Shown here: piece after piece, positions 60,701-64,000 of the stretch | How the letters are laid out: each line of letters starts with the position of its first letter | Numbering within the stretch: the stretch's first letter is position 1 | Origin: Helicoverpa zea | Lineage: Eukaryota > Arthropoda > Insecta > Lepidoptera > Noctuidae | NCBI RefSeq assembly: GCF_022581195.2 | Contig: NC_061482.1 | Span: 10,664,001 to 10,728,000, forward strand | Length of the DNA: 64,000 nucleotides | Reading direction: 5' to 3' | Program-made: the position numbers and the translations under genes | The notes under the pieces: generated by a model | Seen by the model: only the letters and a program-made list of their open reading frames with translations | Databases searched by the model: none | Told to the model about the DNA's origin: nothing

Positions 60701-62792
60701 AACGTATTACTTTTTCCCTCTATCTCATAAAATGTGTCGAAGTTTCATGTGTCAATCGATTGGCAGTCATGGAAATAAATATTCCACCAAAAACATACAT
60801 AAAAAATCGGCCAAGAGCGTGTCGAGCAATGCTCAGTGTAGGGTTCCGTAGTTTCCCGTCCTATCAATAATGGTGTACTTACAATATGTATAATTGTCTT
60901 AAGCACACTTACAAATTCCCACTTTACCAAATTATAACAATGAAGACCAATGAACGACAGAAAATGAGAGAGAACAAATATCAACCAGAGACTAACCGAA
61001 CTGAATAAAACTATCAAAACTCCGTTGATCTCCAAAACAAAAGAAATTTTAACTATTTTTTTATATTCATCGCGCTTTTCAATTTGGGGGACAGTTTACT
61101 GCACAATCCTTGTGAATACCTAGAATGTCTATTCGTCATGACATCTGACGAACCTCAGTACCGTATGCAGGTAAAGCCATTCTTACAGCCAGTTTCTTCA
61201 TCAAAAGTAAAAGCCAAAGTAAAAGTCAAAGTAACGTCTAAAGTAAAAGTAACGGTCAAATTAATTTTTTCCATTAGTTTTGCTGTCACTTTAGCCTTGA
61301 AAAAACGAATTTGACCGTTACTTTTACTTTAGACATTACTTTGACTTTTACCTTTGATGAAGAAACTCCGTAAGCAGTCAGACCAAGAAACAACCGTCGA
61401 TCAAATTGCTAACTTCCTTGGTTAATGTGAACAAAGATGGTAGCGGAATTAAACATCTAAGGACAAATACTCTAGTTCTAGACCAACAACCATGATGAAT
61501 GGCTATTATTGTGAGATCACTGTTTTAAAACTTCGTTCAATTAATTTTTAATAATCGAATAAAAATCTAAACTAAGCGTCGCAACTTCTTTAATAAATAA
61601 AAATAAATCAACAATCCTCTATGATAGATTGTCTATGATATAGGCTCTATCATAGACAGTCGATTTAAAGAGCGGAAATCAAGCTCCAGTTTTTTAACGT
61701 TTAAGGTTTTGTGTGCTGTACCGCATATTGTACCTTATTATAACAATGCAATGTTCGTGGCGGTCGTCAAGTCAGCGTAACAAGTACATATTGGCACAGA
61801 CAACGCGATATTCTATGTGCAGCCTCGTGAATTTGTAAGATATACACTGCTCGTAGACAGCTAAGGGAACAAAATTACTAAAATAACTTTGAAGAAAAAT
61901 GCATTTATGTACCTTAAAATATTGTCTGTTGATGTAACTAGATAACTGAATATTATCAGTTCTGTCTAAGAGATCGACGATTGAGGCAAAATTCTCTGCA
62001 GTCCAAGGAATCAACAACCAACGTATTTTTCTTTATAATATATTTTTTTCTTGGTTTATATTTTATTAATCTAAAACAGATGCGTCGCAGGGAAAAATTA
62101 AAACTAACGGGGAAATCGTCAGAACGCGAAAGCAGTATAGAAATAAACTTTTAACTTGCTGTGGTTACTGAATACAGTCTTGCAGTATGTCCAACAATGC
62201 ATACATCCTTGTCTTGATTATTCGCTACCTCTACCTTGAAGGTATCACCAATTACAATCATAATTTTGAGTCATTATCTATATGTATAGCGTTATCATCG
62301 TTGGAAGTAAGCCATACCGACGTAAGACCTTGGTATTGTCATGCTTTGATTATAACATTACAATACAATTTTTGACAGTCCATTTTTTTTAATTGTCTTA
62401 TGAATATAATGACAATAATGATTCTCTCTCGCATCTAAGTGAAACACAGTAGTAGAAGAGTGTCAGATTTATAAACACAAAAAGTTTTTGGTCTCTGCAG
62501 TGCAAGTAAACAGTAATTCCTTCAAATACCACTGGCTAACACTGGTCCTGTCAGTTCAGCTATGCTAACATCATTGTGCATTGTTATTCTTTACCTCCCT
62601 TTCAATGCAGTAGTACATTTATGCCTACTAACTTACCTTTTTCAATTCATTTTCCCGTTCTTCCAGCCTGCTGGCGTGATCCAAAGAGTTCTTATGCTTG
62701 AGTTCCAGCATTCTGACAATGCTGTCTAGGGCCTCCAGTCTACCTGTTAGTTCTTTCCTCTCGCCTTCGAAGTGATCTTCCGCCTCGAGCAA
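36654..62792 (-). CDS. syd: JIP3/JIP4-type kinesin and JNK scaffold, sunday driver; 21 coding exons, 5' end outside window
   Basis: This is a cytoplasmic scaffold that links kinesin-1 (and dynein/dynactin) to vesicles and JNK-pathway kinases, needed for axonal transport. The spliced in-window frame is 3312 nt (1103 residues plus TAA at 36654-36656). Human JIP3 has about 1336 residues, and this part aligns from roughly its residue 111. In order: end of the first coiled coil (visible residues 1-80), a Ser/Pro linker, WVHPGEY microexon, second leucine-zipper coiled coil (226-298), RH2 domain around [20 protein letters not shown] (318-361), basic linker, then a WD40-like beta-propeller from about 489 to the end, with IEPYVSKMLGTGKLGF and LVISGGEGYIDFRIG nearly as in vertebrates, ending SHLIVWQVATA. 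All introns are GT-AG and phases agree throughout. The RH1 domain and start codon lie right of 64000. Introns carry many mobile elements and one nested gene. Confidence 0.96.
36776..39335 (-). other. syd intron, 2.56 kb
   Basis: No nested gene recognised. Contains a weak inverted pair around 38430-38513 (gattcaaaatcgac and gtcgatttttgattc) that may be a decayed MITE. Confidence 0.5.
39336..39557 (-). CDS. syd: syd exon 20 in window (propeller)
   Basis: Encodes CSMAQAQLSFHGHRDAVTFF and VISGGEGYIDFRIG, both near-identical to vertebrate JIP3. Between them is a variable Pro/Arg-rich insert. Enters in phase 1 and leaves in phase 1; acceptor 'ttccacag', donor 'gtatgt'. Confidence 0.93.
39585..40554. 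mobile_element. MITE-like element with 37-bp terminal inverted repeats
   Basis: Left arm 39585-39621 and right arm 40518-40554 are inverted repeats with 2 mismatches in 37 (ctatagttcggccattcaga...). The 970-bp span lies in a syd intron. The interior has a short CG-rich patch (about 40045-40130) and no transposase frame. I could not read a clear target duplication, so the exact outer ends may be off by a few bases. Confidence 0.6.
40751..40985 (+). repeat. SINE fragment, same family as 9399-9791
   Basis: Starts at 'gtttcggatggcacgttaaactg', continues through 'cggctgtcattgaacatcc' and ends 'agactggaagccgaccccaacataatagggaaaagg'. The tRNA-like head is missing or diverged beyond recognition. It sits in the intron next to the 41052 donor. 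Confidence 0.8.
41052..41322 (-). CDS. syd: syd exon 19 in window (propeller core)
   Basis: The most conserved syd exon here: MDSTLRLYHAHTYQHLKDVD followed by IEPYVSKMLGTGKLGFS, then GRLWIGTSNGVVISVPLSE. These match human JIP3 almost residue for residue. Acceptor 'ccactag' before gtcacaatc; donor GTAAGT after phase 1. Confidence 0.96.
41623..41783 (-). CDS. syd: syd exon 18 in window (propeller)
   Basis: Encodes VWCGYRNKVHVIEPRSRL, EAHPRQESQVRQMACDGDGVW; JIP3 has VWCGYKNKVHVIQP and [20 protein letters not shown]. Enters in phase 1, leaves in phase 0. Confidence 0.95.
41826..42005 (+). repeat. Helitron-like/dispersed repeat fragment
   Basis: Begins near a 'ttgtttgtttga' run and ends 'gtgaaaccgcggggaaacagctaat'. 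This end I recall from lepidopteran non-autonomous Helitrons (CTRRT terminus). Non-coding, in a syd intron. Relatives at 45690-45850, 48745-48830 and 51600-51717. Confidence 0.45.
42251..42411 (-). CDS. syd: syd exon 17 in window (propeller)
   Basis: Encodes VKLNDAILAIV, VALADGTVAIFARHADGQWD; JIP3 has IKLKDSVLSLV and [20 protein letters not shown]. Completes an AG|G arginine codon with the previous exon and leaves one base (donor GTAAGC). Confidence 0.95.
42721..42856. mobile_element. Foldback MITE in syd intron
   Basis: About 52-bp imperfect terminal inverted repeats: left 42721-42772 (cgtcagttgcacaaagctcc...), right 42805-42856 (...gctttatgcaactgacg). Small loop, no coding. Target duplication not resolved. 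Confidence 0.65.
42936..43128 (-). CDS. syd: syd exon 16 in window
   Basis: A variable Gln/Pro-rich half, then MSTVMATMWLGTKSGNLYVHS and NYKKCLAR, the counterpart of JIP3 [25 protein letters not shown]. Enters phase 1, leaves phase 2. Confidence 0.95.
43327..43432 (+). repeat. Degenerate SINE fragment
   Basis: Retains 'gggcagtcgttacggg', 'agaaagtctgaca' and 'gttgcccgg' of the SINE body at 9399-9791. Strongly diverged, in a syd intron. Confidence 0.55.
43740..43786. repeat. Perfect 21-bp-arm hairpin
   Basis: Arms 43740-43760 and 43766-43786 (aaaactatgtccttctcccgg and complement) pair perfectly over a 5-nt loop. Intronic in syd. Probably the inner part of a transposon relic near the 'ggcgcgggcggaaactagta' end at about 43815. 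Confidence 0.7.
43864..44011 (-). CDS. syd: syd exon 15 in window (variable linker)
   Basis: Encodes a Pro/Ala/Glu-rich, low-complexity insert (ILTPPSTPVNEPETAPQPQ...) in the propeller region. JIP3 also has a divergent Pro/Glu-rich loop here. Enters phase 0, leaves phase 1; donor GTAAAT. Confidence 0.88.
44470..44577 (-). CDS. syd: syd exon 14 in window
   Basis: 36 codons, phase 0 at both ends: SLFCAGRIDSVDVTSKNNGS... VVVGTTRL. Acceptor 'tttcttgcag', donor GTAAGT. Being symmetric it could be skipped without frame loss. Confidence 0.9.
45027..45179 (-). CDS. syd: syd exon 13 in window (propeller)
   Basis: Encodes IIDANNPAEVIESFPVTDKH then ILCVASVPGA; JIP3 has [30 protein letters not shown]. 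51 codons, phase 0 at both ends; donor GTATGT. Confidence 0.95.
45484..45638 (-). CDS. syd: syd exon 12 in window
   Basis: Encodes YEMSKAQSVHSPEVEQINQ... NLSSLVWICSSNQNKGIVM, matching the JIP3 SRVWILTSTLTTSKVVI strand. Enters phase 1; ends ATG before donor GTAAGA in phase 0. Confidence 0.94.
45690..45850 (+). repeat. Helitron-like/dispersed repeat fragment
   Basis: 'tttgtttgaccacactaatctcagaaactggtgg' then 'aaaaattctttcagtgtcagatag' and 'tataggcttc' correspond to a common lepidopteran non-autonomous element. The terminal part is missing. Intronic. Confidence 0.5.
46221..46296 (+). repeat. SINE 3'-end fragment
   Basis: 'actggttctcagctgaatccggttagactggaagccgaccccaacatagttgg' matches the 3' tail of the SINE at 9399-9791. 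5'-truncated; 34 bases from the syd exon beginning at 46330. Confidence 0.8.
46330..46481 (-). CDS. syd: syd exon 11 in window
   Basis: Encodes PIAENEPRMTLLCAAAVNLN and a following Gly-rich turn; JIP3 has [23 protein letters not shown]. Opens the propeller. Enters phase 2, leaves phase 1. Confidence 0.95.
46740..46888 (-). CDS. syd: syd exon 10 in window
   Basis: Encodes VRAHVRKEDGRTQAYGWSLP then a Gly/Ser linker and VPVPVPVFCR; JIP3 has [22 protein letters not shown] and VPVPVYCR. Acceptor 'gtgcgtgtag'. Confidence 0.95.
47886..47951. repeat. Small inverted-repeat relic
   Basis: gccggtttctgagc (47886-47899) pairs with gctcggaaaccggc (47938-47951), one mismatch in 14, around a gccggccggc core. 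Intronic MITE-like remnant. Confidence 0.5.
48401..48566 (-). CDS. syd: syd exon 9 in window (basic linker)
   Basis: Encodes SERPQRPLSTPHLRAVAAPQ and a His/Arg-rich segment ending RRHERSEQFRQ, the counterpart of JIP3 RREQKREQYRQ. Completes an AG|T serine codon; leaves phase 0, donor GTATGT. Confidence 0.92.
48745..48830 (+). repeat. Helitron-like 3' end fragment
   Basis: Ends in 'ggctgaaaccacgggaaacagcgggtaat', similar to the end at 41975-42005. Confidence 0.4.
50901..51097 (+). mobile_element. A-tailed retroposon with 15-bp target duplication
   Basis: A 167-bp insert (50916-51082) lies between exact 15-bp direct repeats ggtatctagagcctc (50901-50915, 51083-51097) and ends in an A-run. The body includes 'ggcctacgacggaacacgacgg' and 'ctgctaacccacagcggga', a dispersed lepidopteran repeat in my recollection. 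No coding. The right duplication is 58 bp from a syd exon. Confidence 0.8.
51156..51283 (-). CDS. syd: syd exon 8 in window (RH2 domain end)
   Basis: Encodes ERFMELQDAVRWTEMVRASR then KQSIWKLFSNLF; JIP3 has [20 protein letters not shown] and KSTIWQFFSRLF. Leaves phase 2 (AG), donor GTAATT. Confidence 0.96.
51600..51717 (+). repeat. Dispersed element end fragment (Helitron-like)
   Basis: 'ctaaaccacgagaatgactgggccgattt' and the end 'cgatgcgaagttcgcgggatcagctagta' carry the CTAGT-type terminus. Only 20 bp from the next syd exon. Confidence 0.45.
51737..51865 (-). CDS. syd: syd exon 7 in window (RH2 domain start)
   Basis: Encodes a short acidic Gly-rich lead, then [20 protein letters not shown] NQYK, identical to the vertebrate JIP3 RH2 entry. 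RH2 binds active Rab GTPases and dynein light intermediate chain in this family. Phase 0 at both ends. Confidence 0.97.
52173..52285 (+). repeat. Degenerate SINE fragment
   Basis: 'catttgaacatcttaagcagtcgttacggg', 'ggaggtcagatagtcagtcgctctttgtaaaacactg' match the SINE body. Ends shortly before the 52351 exon donor. Confidence 0.65.
52351..52568 (-). CDS. syd: syd exon 6 in window (second leucine zipper)
   Basis: Encodes [34 protein letters not shown] and a heptad coiled coil ending EEEVRHLK. Human JIP3: [34 protein letters not shown]. This zipper binds kinesin light chain and ARF6 in the family. Enters phase 1, leaves phase 0. Confidence 0.97.
52569..54949 (-). other. syd intron, 2.4 kb
   Basis: Holds a MITE candidate (52841-52990). 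The rest is AT-rich with no gene seen. Confidence 0.5.
52841..52990. mobile_element. Candidate small MITE
   Basis: 'aggcccgtcacacacttcgccgcatgcgttagcaac' at the left is an imperfect inverted copy of 'gcaacgatatgcgacgcagtgtgtgagacggtcgtga' at the right (about 28 of 36 pairing). 150 bp, intronic, no target duplication resolved. Confidence 0.5.
54950..54985 (-). CDS. syd: syd microexon, 36 nt (exon 5 in window)
   Basis: Encodes G-SWVHPGEYASS-G across both junctions. Acceptor 'tctctaacag', donor GTAAGT. Its length is a multiple of three and it sits between two phase-1 junctions, so skipping would keep the frame. I could not place a WVHPGEY equivalent in vertebrate JIP3, which reads straight from DFFG to MGKEV. 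Confidence 0.88.
55399..55549 (-). CDS. syd: syd exon 4 in window
   Basis: Encodes a Pro/Lys-rich linker then NTLYQELAFQDVDPGIAEGE DADIT. Compare JIP3 [26 protein letters not shown]. Enters phase 0, leaves phase 1. Confidence 0.92.
55897..56307 (+). CDS. Ly6/uPAR (three-finger) family protein, nested in a syd intron
   Basis: A complete intronless 136-codon gene from ATG (55897) to TAG (56305-56307), lying wholly inside syd intron 55550-56632 on the opposite strand. Residues 1-22 are a signal peptide (hydrophobic LLIILLSMI, then VAC). Ten cysteines follow at 26, 29, 37, 50, 60, 81, 91, 105, 107 and 112, with the start KCYQC and the terminal CECNVDGCN motif of Ly6 domains. A hydrophobic tail (about 120-135) fits a GPI-anchor signal, so an extracellular membrane-tethered location is expected. 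An AATAAA follows 45 bases after the stop. Insect members (sleepless/quiver, boudin, crooked) act in channel modulation or septate junctions. I cannot assign this one to a named member. No frameshift or stop suggests decay. Confidence 0.85.
   Translation: MKCFSSAIKLLIILLSMISEVACIKCYQCSSTNNRGCFGYNLNKAYLKDCDEGSKGKPVCRTLSQINHFTPAQEVIIIRECAYVYTEPLNCMQSKFNNVHYSYVCECNVDGCNSAINVKLYWKILMCSLVLAIIIK
56352..56357 (+). promoter_or_regulatory. Polyadenylation signal AATAAA of the nested Ly6 gene
   Basis: Canonical hexamer 45 nt after the stop, followed by a T-rich stretch ('gtgtttattt') about 25 nt on. Confidence 0.65.
56633..56820 (-). CDS. syd: syd exon 3 in window (Ser/Pro linker)
   Basis: Encodes PISFGFASLESSMHNVEQ, then a Ser/Pro block (GSPVSLSSSPPSPPTGSD) rich in SP/TP sites plausible for proline-directed kinases such as JNK, ending HQTDPITQQSQ. 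Enters phase 1, leaves phase 0. The Ser/Pro composition is seen; phosphorylation is inference. Confidence 0.92.
58157..58339 (-). mobile_element. 5'-truncated SINE with 14-bp target duplication
   Basis: A 155-bp copy (58171-58325) of the SINE 3' half lies between exact copies of tatctagcagatat (58157-58170 and 58326-58339). The tail reads GAAGAAGAAG on the minus strand. Truncation at the 5' end with a perfect long duplication is the mark of LINE-type target-primed integration. Confidence 0.88.
59400..59587. mobile_element. Harbinger-like MITE with TTA target duplication
   Basis: The element is 59403-59584 (182 bp), flanked by TTA at 59400-59402 and 59585-59587. Ends gggtgtgtctacacggtgca and tgcaccgttaagatgcaccc are imperfect inverted repeats. 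The motif tgcgcaag recurs internally. It shares the GGGTG terminus and TTA target with 11788-12196 but not the interior. Confidence 0.75.
59607..59751 (-). CDS. syd: syd exon 2 in window (coiled coil 1 end, possible JNK-docking motif)
   Basis: Encodes EYSKLHERYNELFKTHVDYM ERTKLL, continuous with the first coiled coil; JIP3 has [25 protein letters not shown]. Then RGEVRGRLGLNPM, where the basic-L-x-L-x-P pattern sits where JIP3 has its JNK-binding RPTSLNVFP. The docking role is inference. Leaves phase 1. Confidence 0.93.
60785..60853 (+). repeat. Dispersed lepidopteran repeat fragment
   Basis: 'tcggccaagagcgtgtcgagca...agggttccgtag' resembles a very common moth repeat core that I recall as 'cggccaagtgcgagtcgga...agggttccgta'. 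No ends resolved. Confidence 0.5.
61191..61367. repeat. Near-perfect foldback built of AAAGTAAAAGT units
   Basis: Left arm 61191-61262 (72 nt) and right arm 61308-61367 (60 nt) are inverted copies. They differ by about three substitutions and one extra 12-nt unit in the left arm, over a 45-nt loop. Pairing may extend outward to 'cttac' on both sides. The arms are purine-rich on the + left side. Across it, a frame would read Val-Lys repeats, which is incidental. Confidence 0.85.
62637..62792 (-). CDS. syd: syd exon 1 in window (first coiled coil)
   Basis: 52 codons, phase 0 at both ends: LLEAEDHFEGERKELTGRLE ... RMLELKHKNSLDHASRLEERENELKK. JIP3: [20 protein letters not shown] ... [26 protein letters not shown]. 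The upstream RH1 exon(s) and start codon are not in the window. Confidence 0.95.
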
Positions 62793-64000
62793 CTGTTGAC
62801 AAAAGTACCGGTTAAAACCAGATCAATGTTTAAAGACACACGGTTATAGATTTAGTATAATCATACAGTTTTATACATACAGCTATTGCTGTGGATATAA
62901 AACTCAAATAACCATCAATTATTACCGGTATAATACAGCAAATTTTAATAAACATACAAAATATAATTTTACAAAAAATTGCAGTAGTGGTTAACTTGCA
63001 CAAACAAGTTTCACTTTGAAATCCAAAAATGTAACCAACATTATTAAGTATTCCAGTAGCAGGCTAAAATATCTTGACATTACAAAGTTACAAAGAATTC
63101 AAAGTTAAGAAACCAACATTTTATTGCACAGGTTTCTACATTCAAGTAAATGCCAAATAACTTTGAAGTTAATATTCTAGATATTGTTTGAATGAAGGTG
63201 TAATTATATGATTCATTTCGAAAGATGTGAGCTAAAATCGCACAAATAAATTAATTAAGACCAATTTCCGCATAACCAAACTGCTCCCGGAGCATGCAAC
63301 TGATTTCAATAACATTTCATTAGTACATAATTACAAAATCTTGTTATTTTGTTAAAAAGCTCAATTGCAAGTTGTGATTCAAAAGATTATCTGCACTAAC
63401 TAAAACCTATCTGCAATAAACTCCTACAATTATTTGATGCGTTGACATAATTTAAACTTAGGAACATTATCTTTGTATATGTAAGTTACCTAATAGGCAA
63501 CTACATATTACATTTCTCCTTATTGTGGCAGATGACATCATAACCATTGTTTTTTGTGAGAGTTATGAGTCACTATGTAAATTAGATAATTTTATCATTA
63601 TTTAACAACATGTATTCAAAAACATGTAGTTCCCGCCGTTCTTCTTACCTTCCCACTCAGAGACATTTAATGATTACTTAAGTCACTCCTACAAATCCTT
63701 CACTAAGGAATGGCTTAAGTAACCATTAAATGTCTGTCTGTGGGGACGTTAGTGCCCTGTGGGGGCCATATTAAATCTTTTCGTTTCCGTAAAATTAGTT
63801 AAGTTGCAAGTAACGTACAACTAATTGAAATAATAGAAACAAAGGTGCATCCTTTTTTTAATATATCCAAGGGATTGAAATCAGTCAGTAAATACATGGA
63901 AGGCAATGTTTGCAATATTGGTAGGATATGAAGCCCATATGTTTAATTTTAGTTAGTATGTCATTCACAGGAAAATCAAGCACTACATATTATAAATTGA
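62793..64000 (-). other. syd intron (partial)
   Basis: No exon recognised up to the window edge. Contains the MITE at 63652-63744. Confidence 0.5.
63652..63744. mobile_element. Small foldback MITE
   Basis: Arms cccactcagagacatttaat... (63652-63682) and ...attaaatgtctgtctgtggg (63714-63744) pair over 31 bp with four mismatches. No coding; target duplication unclear. Confidence 0.65.

Larger units (their letters stand above)
59752..62636 (-). other. syd intron, 2.9 kb
   Basis: Holds a dispersed-repeat fragment (60785-60853) and the foldback at 61191-61367. No nested gene seen; short open frames lack domains. Confidence 0.5.

Noticed and set aside
61084..61314. 76-codon frame with Val-Lys repeats
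   Set aside because: A translation artefact of the AAAGTAAAAGT foldback; starts with a non-ATG codon.
1..64000. A multi-gene defence, biosynthetic or operon-like system
   Set aside because: The window holds only three recognisable animal genes with separate promoters and opposite strands; nothing supports a co-operating cluster.

Overview
The window is eukaryotic, intron-rich, AT-rich nuclear DNA. It most likely comes from a moth (Lepidoptera, probably Noctuoidea). The two large genes are animal genes (scratch and JIP3/syd). The dispersed repeats also fit: a tRNA-derived SINE carrying the 'GGTCGGCTTCCAGTC' tail and Helitron-like ends, which I recall from noctuid genomes. The organism call rests on recollection of those families, not on a search.

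Layout. 1-9 kb is gene-poor and holds two retroposon pieces. A full-length SINE with a 9-bp target duplication sits at 9.4-9.8 kb, and a PIF/Harbinger-like hairpin MITE at 11.8-12.2 kb. A CpG-rich patch ending in a consensus splice donor lies at 12.8-13.16 kb, upstream of scratch. The long terminal coding exon of scratch, a Snail-superfamily neural zinc-finger repressor, runs on + from 18089 to 19227; its SNAG-coding first exon is not visible. CpG-rich, probably 3'-untranslated sequence follows. At 22538-24109 lies a 1.57-kb near-perfect foldback transposon with an 8-bp target duplication, inserted into the last codons of an unidentified minus-strand open frame. From 24.3 to 36.6 kb I see no gene, only a GC-rich island with an RFX/X-box-like site near 30.45 kb.

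The right 27 kb is one gene on the minus strand: the insect JIP3/JIP4 orthologue sunday driver (syd). I resolved 21 coding exons (62637-62792 down to the stop at 36654). All have GT/AG junctions and compatible phases, and they join into 3312 nt (1103 residues plus stop). About the first 110 residues (RH1 domain and start of the first coiled coil) lie beyond the right edge. The introns hold SINEs, MITEs and foldbacks. One intron (55550-56632) contains a complete intronless Ly6/uPAR-type secreted or GPI-anchored protein gene on the opposite strand.

The genes are not an operon and need not act together. scratch and syd both have neural roles in Drosophila, but that is background knowledge. I found no new multi-gene system. 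The most unusual items are the palindromic transposon that interrupts an open frame, the nested Ly6 gene, a 36-nt syd microexon, and several foldback elements whose boundaries can be read to the base.
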